Source of the DNA: CBDUEF01 sp018063485
Lineage (GTDB): Bacteria > Pseudomonadota > Alphaproteobacteria > Rhodobacterales > Rhodobacteraceae
DNA: 55,435 nt
Assembly: GCA_037045435.1 (NCBI GenBank)
Contig: JBAOID010000038.1
Coordinates: forward strand, 1 to 55,435
Direction: 5' to 3'
A program made the translations under genes and the position numbers. The notes beneath the pieces were generated by a model. The model made no database searches. It was given only the letters and a program-made list of their open reading frames with translations, and was not told the origin of the DNA. Of the stretch, positions 32,928 through 42,081 are shown in pieces (position 1 is the stretch's first letter; each line of letters starts with the position of its first letter).

Positions 32928-34781
32928 GTGAGAAATCCAATGTTCAAATTCTTTGAGGGTCTGGTCGACCCATACGCCCCTTACACGCAATCCGACACCC
33001 CCCCGCGCGACCTGTGGCCGTTCTTGCGCGAATATATTCAGCCGTTTCGACTGGTGTTTACCGTGACGGCTGTGTTGTCCGTGCTGGCGGCCTTCATGGA
33101 TGTGGCTCTGATCTGGTATGTTGGGCGATTGGTAGATCAGTTGTCCACGCATGGCCCGGTGGAGTTTTGGCAAATCTTCGGAACCGAGGTGATATCCGTC
33201 GGGTTGATCGTGCTGATCGTGCGACCGATCCTGTTGGTGGGCAATGTCGCGCTGCTGCACAATACCATCCTGCCAAATTTTGGCACCATGATCCGCTGGC
33301 GCGCTCATGCCCATGTGATCCGCCAACCCGTCGGCTGGTTCGAATCTGATTTCGCAGGTCGTATTGCGAATCGCATCATGCAGACGCCGCCCGCTGCGGG
33401 TGATGCGGTGTTTCAGACCTTTGATGCCGTAGCCTTCGCTTCGGTTACGGTTGTTGGCGCAGGGATCATGCTGGCAAATGCCGATCCTCGCCTTTTGGTG
33501 CCGCTGGTGATGTGGTTCGTGATCTATATGTGGCTGGTGCGCTGGACCATCCGGCGTGCCGGCCCCGCATCAAAAGCATCCAGTGACGCCCGTTCGGCTG
33601 TCACCGGAAGAGTGGTGGATGCCTATACCAACATCCATTCCGTCAAGCTTTTTGCCCATCATGACCGTGAGCTTGCCTATGCCAAAGAGGCAATCGAAAA
33701 CGCGCGCGAGACGTTCAAGCGGGAGATGCGCATTGTCACCAAGATGGATCTTGCGTTGACGGTGTTGAACGGTTTTCTGATCGTATCGGTAACAGGTTGG
33801 GCAATTTTGCTATGGTATCAAGGTGCTGCGACCGTTGGCACCGTCGCCGCCGCGACTGCGCTTGTGCTGAGATTGAACAATATGACCTATTGGATCATGT
33901 GGGCCTTCACTTCACTGGTCCAGGCGCTGGGCGTTGTACAAGAGGGGATGGAGACAATCACCCATCCTATCAGCCTGGTCGATTCCCCATCTGCCCTTCC
34001 CCTTGCGGTCGGGCGTGGCTTGGTAGAGATCGACAATATCTCGCACCACTACGGGCGCGGCTTTGGCGGGTTGCAGAACGTCTCGCTCACCCTGAAACCG
34101 GGAGAGAGAATTGGTGTGGTCGGCCGCTCGGGGGCCGGAAAATCCACTTTGGTGAAGCTGATGCTGCGGTTCTACGATACCGAAAGTGGGCAGATCCGCA
34201 TTGATGGGCAGGATATCTCCACCGTTACGCAGGAATCTTTGCGGCGGATGATCGGCATGGTTCAGCAAGACAGCAGCCTGATGCACCGCTCGGTGCGCGA
34301 CAACATACTTTACGCGCGCCCTGATGCCGGAGACATGGCAATGATTGCAGCCGCCAAACGGGCCGAGGCGCATGAGTTTATTTTGACGCTGGAAGACCCG
34401 CAAGGACGGCAGGGCTATGACGCCCATGTTGGCGAGCGCGGTGTCAAACTCTCGGGCGGGCAGCGGCAACGGGTGGCATTGGCGCGCGTGATCCTGAAAG
34501 ATGCGCCAATCCTGATTCTTGATGAAGCCACCTCGGCGCTTGATTCCGAGGCGGAAGCAGCCATTCAGGAGGCCCTTTTCGGCGTTATGCAGGGCAAGAC
34601 CGTCATCGCGATTGCACACAGGCTTTCAACGATCGCGGCGATGGATCGGATTGTAGTGCTGGATGACGGGCGGATCGTCGAACAAGGCAAACATGCCGAA
34701 TTGCTGGCACAAAACGGGCTTTACGCCAGATTTTGGGCGCGGCAATCGGGTGGATTTATCGGGTTGGAGGCGGAAGAATGA
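32928..34781 (+). CDS. ABC exporter half-transporter (TMD-NBD), first of a pair
   Basis: This protein of 617 residues has a six-helix transmembrane domain (about residues 35-340) followed by an ATPase domain with Walker A GRSGAGKST, the signature LSGGQRQRVALARV, Walker B ILILDEATSALDSEAEAA and the switch histidine in AIAHRLSTI. All catalytic motifs are intact. The GTG at 32928 follows GAGGG; an ATG at 32940 lacks a ribosome site. It overlaps the next ABC exporter gene by 4 nt (ATGA). The two proteins share their organisation (including FDNDFAGRI/FESDFAGRI segments) and probably form a heterodimer. The substrate is unknown; lipids, peptides or drugs are possible. Confidence 0.87.
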   Translation: MRNPMFKFFEGLVDPYAPYTQSDTPPRDLWPFLREYIQPFRLVFTVTAVLSVLAAFMDVALIWYVGRLVDQLSTHGPVEFWQIFGTEVISVGLIVLIVRPILLVGNVALLHNTILPNFGTMIRWRAHAHVIRQPVGWFESDFAGRIANRIMQTPPAAGDAVFQTFDAVAFASVTVVGAGIMLANADPRLLVPLVMWFVIYMWLVRWTIRRAGPASKASSDARSAVTGRVVDAYTNIHSVKLFAHHDRELAYAKEAIENARETFKREMRIVTKMDLALTVLNGFLIVSVTGWAILLWYQGAATVGTVAAATALVLRLNNMTYWIMWAFTSLVQALGVVQEGMETITHPISLVDSPSALPLAVGRGLVEIDNISHHYGRGFGGLQNVSLTLKPGERIGVVGRSGAGKSTLVKLMLRFYDTESGQIRIDGQDISTVTQESLRRMIGMVQQDSSLMHRSVRDNILYARPDAGDMAMIAAAKRAEAHEFILTLEDPQGRQGYDAHVGERGVKLSGGQRQRVALARVILKDAPILILDEATSALDSEAEAAIQEALFGVMQGKTVIAIAHRLSTIAAMDRIVVLDDGRIVEQGKHAELLAQNGLYARFWARQSGGFIGLEAEE

Positions 34782-36628
34782 GCGTTTTATTGCGTATGGG
34801 CGAATGGATTGACGCCTTTCGCCCTGCCAATGCCCCGCCGCCACAACGACTTGGCGCGTTCTTTCGCTGGAGCCTGAAGGACACCTGGATTCAACTTTGG
34901 TTCTCGGCGGCCCTCTCGTCATTGGCGGGGGTGACAGAGGTTGTCTCGGCGCTGGTTCTGGGTTGGCTGATTGACGCAGCGGTAGGTGGAAACCCTGCCA
35001 GTTTCTTCACCGATCACGCCACGCTGATCATCTGGTCGGTTGTCTTTTATCTGGTCTTGCGGCCTATCAGCTATGCGATTTCAGCGGCTTCGGTTGCGAT
35101 CACCCTCGGGCCAAACCTGCTTCCTCTGGTACTGTCGCGCCTGCATCGTTGGACTTTGGGTCAGGCGCTGACCTTCTTTGACAATGATTTCGCAGGGCGA
35201 ATTGCCCAGAAACAAATGCAGGCGGCGCGGGCGGTCACCGATGTAGCCACCGAATTCATCAATACGATCTGCTTTGCGCTGGCGTCGGTAATTGCGTCGG
35301 TGGTCTTTCTGTTTTCGGTTGATTGGCGCGTCGGCGCAGCCTTGGGCATCTGGCTGATCGCCTACCTTACTCTGGTTCGTTTCTTTATCCCGCTGGTGCG
35401 CGAGAACTCGGCGGCGCGGGCCTCAAGCCGTGCAATGGTTACCGGACAGGTGGTTGACACGATCACCAACATCAAGACCGTCAAGCTCTTTGCTCATGCC
35501 GCCTTTGAAGACCGGGTTGCGCTGCGGGCGATGGAGGTTTTCCGCGATCGCTCGCTGGAATATGGCGTGATTTCTGCCTGGTTCCGGCTGACACTGATGA
35601 CTTTGGCAGGCACTTTGCCGGTGATCCTTATCGGCGGCACCCTGATGTTGTGGCAGCAGGGCCTTGCCACGCCCGGCGGCATTGCAACAGCGGGCGCAAT
35701 TGCGATGCGGATCGCCCAGATGACGGGTTGGGTCAGCTTCACCTTGATGACGATCTACACCTCGGTCGGCGAGGTTGAAGACGGGATGCGCACTTTGGCG
35801 GTGCCGCATTCCCTGGCCGATGCTCCAGACGCGATTGATTTGCCCCGCGTCGCTGGTGAGGTTCGTTACGATCACGCCAGTTTTGCCTATGGGCGGCGGC
35901 GAGGCGGTGTGGAGGATATTGATCTGACCATTCGCGCCGGGGAAAAACTGGGAATCGTCGGGGCCTCAGGGGCAGGAAAATCCAGCCTCGTTTCCTTGCT
36001 TTTACGGCTCTATGACTGCGAAAAAGGCCGCGTTCTGGTTGATGGTCATGATGTGCGCGACGTCACGCAGGAAAGCCTGCGACGGCAAATCGGCATGGTT
36101 ACCCAAGAAACCGCGATGTTCAACCGCTCGGCCCGTGACAACATCGCCTATGGCAGGCCCGAGGCGAGTGAGGCCGAGATCATCGCCGCGGCCAAGGCTG
36201 CCGAAGCGGATGAATTCATCGCCCACATGCTCGACCACAATGGCCGCAAAGGGTACGACGCTTTTCTTGGCGAGCGCGGCGTGAAACTTTCGGGCGGTCA
36301 GCGTCAACGTATCGCCCTGGCCCGCGCTTTTCTCAAAGATGCGCCGATTCTGGTGCTGGACGAGGCCACTTCGGCGCTGGATTCCGAGGTGGAGGCCAGT
36401 ATTCAAGAGGCGCTGGGCCGGGTCATGCAGGGGAAAACCGTTCTGGCAATCGCGCACCGGCTGTCCACCATTGCGGCGATGGATCGGATCATCGTTTTGG
36501 AACAGGGGCGGATTGTGGAAATTGGCGATCACGCTGCACTTCTCGCGAAGAACGGGGTTTACGCGCGCTATTGGAACCGCCAAAGCGGTGGCTTTATTGG
36601 CAGCGATGAAGAGCAGGCGGCAGAGTGA
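34778..36628 (+). CDS. ABC exporter half-transporter (TMD-NBD), second of a pair
   Basis: This 616-residue protein resembles its upstream neighbour in layout. Six transmembrane helices are followed by an ATPase domain with Walker A GASGAGKSS, signature LSGGQRQRIALARA, Walker B ILVLDEATSALDSEVEAS and AIAHRLSTI. Both proteins of the pair keep the catalytic glutamate, so neither shows the degenerate site of some heterodimeric exporters. The start is the ATGA overlap with the first exporter gene. Its 3' end overlaps the RNA methyltransferase gene by 4 nt (GTGA), which implies translational coupling of all three genes. Confidence 0.87.
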   Translation: MSVLLRMGEWIDAFRPANAPPPQRLGAFFRWSLKDTWIQLWFSAALSSLAGVTEVVSALVLGWLIDAAVGGNPASFFTDHATLIIWSVVFYLVLRPISYAISAASVAITLGPNLLPLVLSRLHRWTLGQALTFFDNDFAGRIAQKQMQAARAVTDVATEFINTICFALASVIASVVFLFSVDWRVGAALGIWLIAYLTLVRFFIPLVRENSAARASSRAMVTGQVVDTITNIKTVKLFAHAAFEDRVALRAMEVFRDRSLEYGVISAWFRLTLMTLAGTLPVILIGGTLMLWQQGLATPGGIATAGAIAMRIAQMTGWVSFTLMTIYTSVGEVEDGMRTLAVPHSLADAPDAIDLPRVAGEVRYDHASFAYGRRRGGVEDIDLTIRAGEKLGIVGASGAGKSSLVSLLLRLYDCEKGRVLVDGHDVRDVTQESLRRQIGMVTQETAMFNRSARDNIAYGRPEASEAEIIAAAKAAEADEFIAHMLDHNGRKGYDAFLGERGVKLSGGQRQRIALARAFLKDAPILVLDEATSALDSEVEASIQEALGRVMQGKTVLAIAHRLSTIAAMDRIIVLEQGRIVEIGDHAALLAKNGVYARYWNRQSGGFIGSDEEQAAE

Positions 36629-37851
36629 AGATTACCATCGAGCGGCTGGGGCATTTGGGTGACGGCATTGCGCAGGGCACCGACGGGGTGATCTACGCCC
36701 CCGCAATGCTGCCCGGCGAAACGGTCGAGGGCGATTTGCAAGGCAACACCCTGCACAATATCCGAATTCTAACGCCGTCGCCGCTGCGCGTCCGACCACC
36801 TTGTCCACACGCGCGCAGTTGCGGTGGCTGCCTGATGCAGCACGCCGCCGATACCTTCGTGGCTGATTGGAAGCTGGGGATTGTGAAAGGCGCACTGGCT
36901 GGGCAAGGGCTTATGGCGCCGATGCTGCCCATCATCACCTCACCGCCAAATTCCCGGCGCCGCGCCACAATGGCAGGGCGGCGCACCAAAGGCGGCGCGC
37001 TGATCGGGTTTCATGCGCGCGGTTCGGATAATCTGGTGGCGGTGCCGAATTGCCAATTGCTGCACCCCGACCTGATCGCAACTTTCCCCGCGCTTGAGGC
37101 ATTGATCAAACTGGGCGTCACTCGAACCACCGAAGCCAGTTTTACCGTTACGCGGTCGCTTGGCGGACCCGATGTGATGGTGCAGGGAGGCAAACCATTG
37201 GACTCGGCCCTGCTGCTTGACCTTGCCCGTGTGGCCGAAGCCAACAATATCGCCCGGCTGACATGGAACGGCGAAACCGTCGCCCTGCGCACGGCCCCGA
37301 TGCAGCGATTTGGTCGCGCTTTGGTTTCCCCACCACCGGGGGCTTTCTTGCAAGCGACCGCAGAGGGAGAGTCCGCACTTCTGAAATCGGTGGCTCTGGC
37401 CATCGGTCCCGCCCGCAAGATTGTCGACCTGTTTGCAGGAAGTGGCACCTTTGCGCTGCCATTGGCGGAACGCTCGGAAGTTCACGCTGTTGAGGGTGAC
37501 GCAGCGATGATTACGGCACTGGACAAAGGCGCGCGCAACGCTGAAGGGCTGAAACGCGTGACCCATGAAACACGCGATCTGTTCCGCCGCCCGCTGGAAC
37601 CGGACGAATTCAAAGGCGTGGATGCTGTGGTTATCGACCCGCCACGCGCTGGGGCCGAGGCGCAGGTGCGCACGCTGGCCAAGGCGCGTGTGCCGGTGGT
37701 TGCCATGGTATCATGCAACCCGGCAACCTTTGCCCGTGATGCAAGAATCATGACCGAGGCGGGCTATAAGATCGACTGGATTCAGGTTGTGGACCAGTTT
37801 CGCTGGTCCGCCCATGTTGAACTTGTGGCCCGGCTTAGCCTTGGGGGCTGA
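36625..37851 (+). CDS. 23S rRNA (uracil-5-)-methyltransferase-like protein, RumA/RlmD type
   Basis: This 408-residue TrmA/RumA-family enzyme methylates C5 of uridine in RNA. It has an N-terminal TRAM-like segment, an iron-sulfur cysteine cluster (Cys60, Cys66 and Cys69 in PPCPHARSCGGC, plus a later cysteine in PNCQLLHPD), SAM motif I VDLFAGSGTFALPLA, VIDPPRAGA and the nucleophilic cysteine in VSCNPATFARD. The alphaproteobacterial form is slightly shorter than E. coli RlmD (about 433 residues). The start is GTG, overlapping the ABC exporter stop. Whether the target is rRNA or tRNA is not resolved. Confidence 0.85.
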   Translation: MKITIERLGHLGDGIAQGTDGVIYAPAMLPGETVEGDLQGNTLHNIRILTPSPLRVRPPCPHARSCGGCLMQHAADTFVADWKLGIVKGALAGQGLMAPMLPIITSPPNSRRRATMAGRRTKGGALIGFHARGSDNLVAVPNCQLLHPDLIATFPALEALIKLGVTRTTEASFTVTRSLGGPDVMVQGGKPLDSALLLDLARVAEANNIARLTWNGETVALRTAPMQRFGRALVSPPPGAFLQATAEGESALLKSVALAIGPARKIVDLFAGSGTFALPLAERSEVHAVEGDAAMITALDKGARNAEGLKRVTHETRDLFRRPLEPDEFKGVDAVVIDPPRAGAEAQVRTLAKARVPVVAMVSCNPATFARDARIMTEAGYKIDWIQVVDQFRWSAHVELVARLSLGG

Positions 37852-37863
37852 ACCGGTAGTCGT

Positions 37864-40122
37864 TCATTCCACCTTGCACGCCGCCATCACAGCCATGTTC
37901 AGAATATCATTCACCGTCGCGTTGGTAGAACAGATCTGAATCGGCTTGCGCACCCCGGTAAGGATTGGTCCGATCACCGTGGCTCCGGCCATTTCCTGCA
38001 TCAGCTTCACCGAGATTGACGCGGAATGCCGCGCCGGAACCACCAGTATATTCGCGGGCCCCGTCAGCCGCGAGAACGGATATTGCGCCATCACTTCGGG
38101 GTTCAATGCCACATCGACGGTCATTTCGCCTTCATATTCGAAATCGACCTTCATTTCATCCAACACCTTGGGTGCCATGTGCATCTTGGTCGCCCGTTCC
38201 GACACCGGATAGCCGAAGGTTGAAAAGGATACGAAAGCCACGCGCGGCTCTAATCCCAGATCGCGCGCAACACCCGCCGCCTTGATGGCGATATTTGCAA
38301 GATCAGTCTCATCTGGCCATTCATGCACCAGGGTGTCGGCAATCAACACGATCCGGCCCTTGTGCAACAGCGCCGTCACCCCCACCGCGCCATCCGAGGC
38401 CTTGGCATCAAAGACATGGTTGATCAGCGAGAGGATATAGGCTGATTTCCGAGTCGCCCCGGTAATCAGCCCATCGCCATGCCCGTGTTGCAGCATCAGC
38501 GCCGAAAAAACGTGGCGGTCGCGGGTGGCGAGGCGATGCACGTCATGGCGATCAAAGCCTTCGCGTTGCAGGCGTTTGTAAAGAAAATCCTTATAGGTTT
38601 CCAAATGCCGGGTATTGGCGGCATTGACGATTTCCAACTCGCGCACAGCGTCACCCAGCCCCGCGGCCTCAAGTTTCTCTTTCACATCCGCATCGCGCCC
38701 AACGACCAGGGCCTTGCCCAAACCTGCGCGCTGATAGGCGACGGCAGCGCGCAGAATGCGCGGATCGTCACCCTCGGCAAAGATCATCCGCGCCTGTGCC
38801 TGTTTGGCGCGCGCATGTATGCCTTGAAGGATACTTGCGGTCGGGTCCATCCGTGCCTTGAGGCTTTGGGTATAGCCTTTCATGTCGATAATCGGCCGCC
38901 GCGCCACGCCGGTATCCATCCCGGCCCTGGCCACCGCCGGCGGGATCACATAGATCAATCGCGGATCAAACGGCGTGGGGATGATATAGTCGCGGCCAAA
39001 GGACAGTTTGCGGCCATAGGCCATCGCCACCTCATCAGGCACATCTTCGCGCGCCAGCGCCGCCAGGGCCTTGGCGCAGGCAATTTTCATCTCGTCATTG
39101 ATGGCGCGGGCGTGAATATCGAGCGCGCCTCGAAACAGGTAGGGAAAGCCAAGGACGTTGTTCACCTGATTGGGATAATCCGAGCGCCCAGTGGCCACGA
39201 TGGCATCGGCCCGCACCGCATGGGCCTCTTCGGGTGTGATCTCTGGGTCCGGGTTGGCCATGGCGAAAATCACCGGGTTGTCGGCCATGGATGCCACCAT
39301 TTCAGGCGTCACGGCACCTTTGGCGGAGACACCCAGAAACACATCTGCACCCACCATCGCCTCGGCAAGGCAGCGGTGCGGGGTGTTAATGGCGTGGGCC
39401 GATTTCCACTGGTTCATGCCTTCGGTCCGGCCCTGCCAGATCACGCCCTTGGTATCGCACATGATGCAATTGTCATGCCGTGCGCCCATGGATTTCAGCA
39501 ATTCGAGACAGGCAATTCCAGCCGCGCCGGCTCCGTTCAGCACGATTTTGACATCAGCGATCTTTTTCCCGCTGATCTCCAGCGCATTGATCAGGCCCGC
39601 AGCACAGATCACCGCCGTGCCGTGCTGATCATCATGAAACACCGGAATGTCCATGATTTCCTTAAGCCGCTGCTCAATTATGAAACACTCAGGCGCCTTG
39701 ATATCCTCAAGATTGATGCCGCCAAAGGTTGGCCCCATCAAGCTGACCGCTTTGATGATTTCATCCGCGTCTTCGGTGTCCAGTTCGATGTCGATGGCGT
39801 TCACGTCGGCAAAGCGTTTGAACAGCACCGCCTTGCCTTCCATCACTGGTTTTGACGCCAGCGCCCCCAGATTGCCCAGCCCCAGAATGGCGGTTCCATT
39901 GGTAATCACCGCAACCATGTTCCCTTTGACGGTGTAATCATAGACGGTTTCCGGGCGCTCGGCGATAGCCAGCACCGGAACGGCCACCCCGGGAGAGTAT
40001 GCCAACGACAGGTCTCGCTGAGTTGCCATCGGAGTAGACGGCACGATATCATATTTTCCCGGTCGCGGCTCAAGGTGGTAGGCCAAAGCCTCTTCTGGCG
40101 TAACGCGGTTCTTGCTGGACAT
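37864..40122 (-). CDS. maeB: NADP-dependent malic enzyme with phosphotransacetylase-like domain
   Basis: This 752-residue MaeB-type enzyme decarboxylates malate to pyruvate with NADP. Residues of about 1-430 are the malic enzyme part (SPGVAVPVLAIAE, FHDDQHGTAVICAAGLINAL, LNGAGAAGIACLELL, FAMANPDPEITPEEA). Residues of about 430-752 form a phosphotransacetylase-like regulatory domain (RMIFAEGDDPRILRAAVAYQ, ANILVVPARHSASISVKLMQ) that binds acetyl-CoA in relatives. Length is standard for the two-domain form. Many alphaproteobacteria have maeB divergently adjacent to mutS. Here a GT61 gene lies between. Confidence 0.93.
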   Translation of the reverse strand: MSSKNRVTPEEALAYHLEPRPGKYDIVPSTPMATQRDLSLAYSPGVAVPVLAIAERPETVYDYTVKGNMVAVITNGTAILGLGNLGALASKPVMEGKAVLFKRFADVNAIDIELDTEDADEIIKAVSLMGPTFGGINLEDIKAPECFIIEQRLKEIMDIPVFHDDQHGTAVICAAGLINALEISGKKIADVKIVLNGAGAAGIACLELLKSMGARHDNCIMCDTKGVIWQGRTEGMNQWKSAHAINTPHRCLAEAMVGADVFLGVSAKGAVTPEMVASMADNPVIFAMANPDPEITPEEAHAVRADAIVATGRSDYPNQVNNVLGFPYLFRGALDIHARAINDEMKIACAKALAALAREDVPDEVAMAYGRKLSFGRDYIIPTPFDPRLIYVIPPAVARAGMDTGVARRPIIDMKGYTQSLKARMDPTASILQGIHARAKQAQARMIFAEGDDPRILRAAVAYQRAGLGKALVVGRDADVKEKLEAAGLGDAVRELEIVNAANTRHLETYKDFLYKRLQREGFDRHDVHRLATRDRHVFSALMLQHGHGDGLITGATRKSAYILSLINHVFDAKASDGAVGVTALLHKGRIVLIADTLVHEWPDETDLANIAIKAAGVARDLGLEPRVAFVSFSTFGYPVSERATKMHMAPKVLDEMKVDFEYEGEMTVDVALNPEVMAQYPFSRLTGPANILVVPARHSASISVKLMQEMAGATVIGPILTGVRKPIQICSTNATVNDILNMAVMAACKVE

Positions 40123-40193
40123 CTGATTTCTCCCTGGGCCTGGCCTCTCTTAACCCCAGCCGGGGCTTGAAACAATATTATCCGAAGCACCCG

Positions 40194-41981
40194 TCAAGCG
40201 GCTTTGATTTGCTTTTGGAACCAGGGGCGGTCTTTGATGAAGGCTTGAAAACGCTCTGGGAATACGTCGCGAAGCAGGCCGAGAGCCGCGCGCAGGGTAT
40301 CGAGATCATTCAGTTTTCTGGCGCACCAGATCACTTTGATCAAAGTGACATGTTGCGTCGGGTCTGCACGATAGGCGGTGTAAAGCGCCGCAAGCTGATC
40401 GGCGGGTTCGTCCAGCTTTTCATAGACATCCGCCATGACCAAGCTCAACCCAACATGCCCTTCTTCCATACCAAGATGCTGGTCGATCACCTCTTTCGCC
40501 CGACCGGCATCGCCCGAGATGAGCAACTGGGACGCCAGCCGCGCCACATCGGTTGCCTGAGATAATTGGGGGATATTTCCCAGACTGCTGACGACAAAAC
40601 ACATCAGCTGTGCAAGCCCTGCACGCGACAGGTGTACTGGCACAATTCCATCGAGGGAAAATATCGGATCAACCAATGGGGTATCCGTATTATAATCTGC
40701 AAAGAACGATACATAGCGGCACCCGGACACATTGGCGACGGCGTGAAAATCCCCCCACCGATAGCGAGCGGTCTGCAAAGTGCCCAGCTCGATCACCGTG
40801 GCTTGCGGATTGGCGAACAGCATATTGGCAAACCCAGCCCCATGATGCGAAATCATCATTTCCGCATTTGCCATGAGTGCGATTTGTTCAAGCGGCGTCA
40901 AACCTTCAAACAGCACTTGTTCAAACCCGAAGGGCTGCAACATCTCGATCAAATCGGTTTGGCCGCCCAAGGGCCGCTCTCTGCTGCGCCCGGTCTGCCG
41001 CCCAACCCAGAACCGTCTTGGAAGGTGGCTGAAATCCTTGCCCTCGATGGCGCGCAATGCCCGCGCGCGCAGACGCCGCAGGTTGCTGTCCACCGCGTTC
41101 ATTTCAAGGATCGTCAACGCATTCAGCGACGCTTGCCCGGATTTCCAATGCGGATTGTCGGGGGCGATGTCTTGCAACGACCCAAATTGCGAAGCAGGCA
41201 GGCTAAAGCAATCCAACAAGAAACTATAAGAGGTAAGGGCGCTGTCGTGGCGATATGGCGACCGCTGGAAACGCACACGGTCAACAAGTTCAGGAAAGAG
41301 GGCCGCAATGTAGGTCCGGGTGAAATCGCGGGTCTTGTCCTCTTGATTCGGGAAATGCAGATAGATTGTACCCGTGCTGCCACTGTCGGCCACATCGCAA
41401 AGCTGGCACAACGATTCAGTGACAAAGTGGTAATAATTGAAGGTATTGCGGCACTCGATCGCAAAGACCGTTTCCGGCGCTGGCGCGGTTTTCACGACCG
41501 GTAGCTCCAACGGGCTTTCCGCCTGTCGTTGATTGAAATACTCGATCAGCACCGCTTCTGGATTGAGCGCGCTGCCCTCGTTCTCCCAGCAATAGCGGTT
41601 CAGCAATCGAATTCCCGACGCTCCGCTCAATATGCATTTTTCGCCAACGGTGACATAGGATTTGCGAAAATCGGCATTGCTGACCAAGATCGGAACGCTG
41701 TTGACCTCCATCACTTGGGAAAACCGTCGAAAGCGAGCGTTGAAATTCAGAAAGCCTTCGATGCGCTCGTTGATTTCAGGATATTCGCTTGCTGCAAAAC
41801 CATAAATCTCGGCCGGTGCCATAGGGCGCCAGAAGAAGTCCGGTTGCTCAAGAAACTGCACCCCACGATCTTGCGTCAGATGAAGAAACGCCTCTCCCGG
41901 CGGGCGCTTTAGGTCAATCAGGTTTCGCAACGACCTTCTCACCTCTGGATTGTGACGGGTTCTTTCAACGATATTTATCAT
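40194..41981 (-). CDS. Glycosyltransferase family 61 (DUF563) protein with C-terminal TPR-like tail
   Basis: This protein of about 595 residues has a GT61 catalytic region (about residues 165-430): ECRNTFNYYHFVTESLCQL near its start and the family's conserved ISHHGAGFANMLFANP followed by TVIELG. The C-terminal 130 residues (VARLASQLLISGDAGRAKEV to LRAALGLLRDVFPE) look helical and TPR-like. Members transfer sugars such as xylose or other residues in surface polysaccharides. The start at 41981 (MINIVERT) is preferred over an upstream in-frame codon that would extend it 13 residues towards mutS. Its position between maeB and mutS is unusual. A short GC-rich dyad (AACCCCAGCCGGGGCTT, 40152-40168) lies past its stop. 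The acceptor is unknown. Confidence 0.7.
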   Translation of the reverse strand: MINIVERTRHNPEVRRSLRNLIDLKRPPGEAFLHLTQDRGVQFLEQPDFFWRPMAPAEIYGFAASEYPEINERIEGFLNFNARFRRFSQVMEVNSVPILVSNADFRKSYVTVGEKCILSGASGIRLLNRYCWENEGSALNPEAVLIEYFNQRQAESPLELPVVKTAPAPETVFAIECRNTFNYYHFVTESLCQLCDVADSGSTGTIYLHFPNQEDKTRDFTRTYIAALFPELVDRVRFQRSPYRHDSALTSYSFLLDCFSLPASQFGSLQDIAPDNPHWKSGQASLNALTILEMNAVDSNLRRLRARALRAIEGKDFSHLPRRFWVGRQTGRSRERPLGGQTDLIEMLQPFGFEQVLFEGLTPLEQIALMANAEMMISHHGAGFANMLFANPQATVIELGTLQTARYRWGDFHAVANVSGCRYVSFFADYNTDTPLVDPIFSLDGIVPVHLSRAGLAQLMCFVVSSLGNIPQLSQATDVARLASQLLISGDAGRAKEVIDQHLGMEEGHVGLSLVMADVYEKLDEPADQLAALYTAYRADPTQHVTLIKVIWCARKLNDLDTLRAALGLLRDVFPERFQAFIKDRPWFQKQIKAA

Positions 41982-42081
41982 GCCTGCGGATTGTTTCCAG
42001 AGCAACCGCGCACCTGACACAATTCGCTTTCAGGCCCTGTGGCTCTTTTGTAGGGTCGGCGGGCAAAAAGGGAAAGCCCTG

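Noticed and set aside
38479..39855. Long plus-strand open frame opposite maeB
   Set aside because: It is antisense to a full-length malic enzyme and has low-complexity composition rich in His, Arg and Gly.
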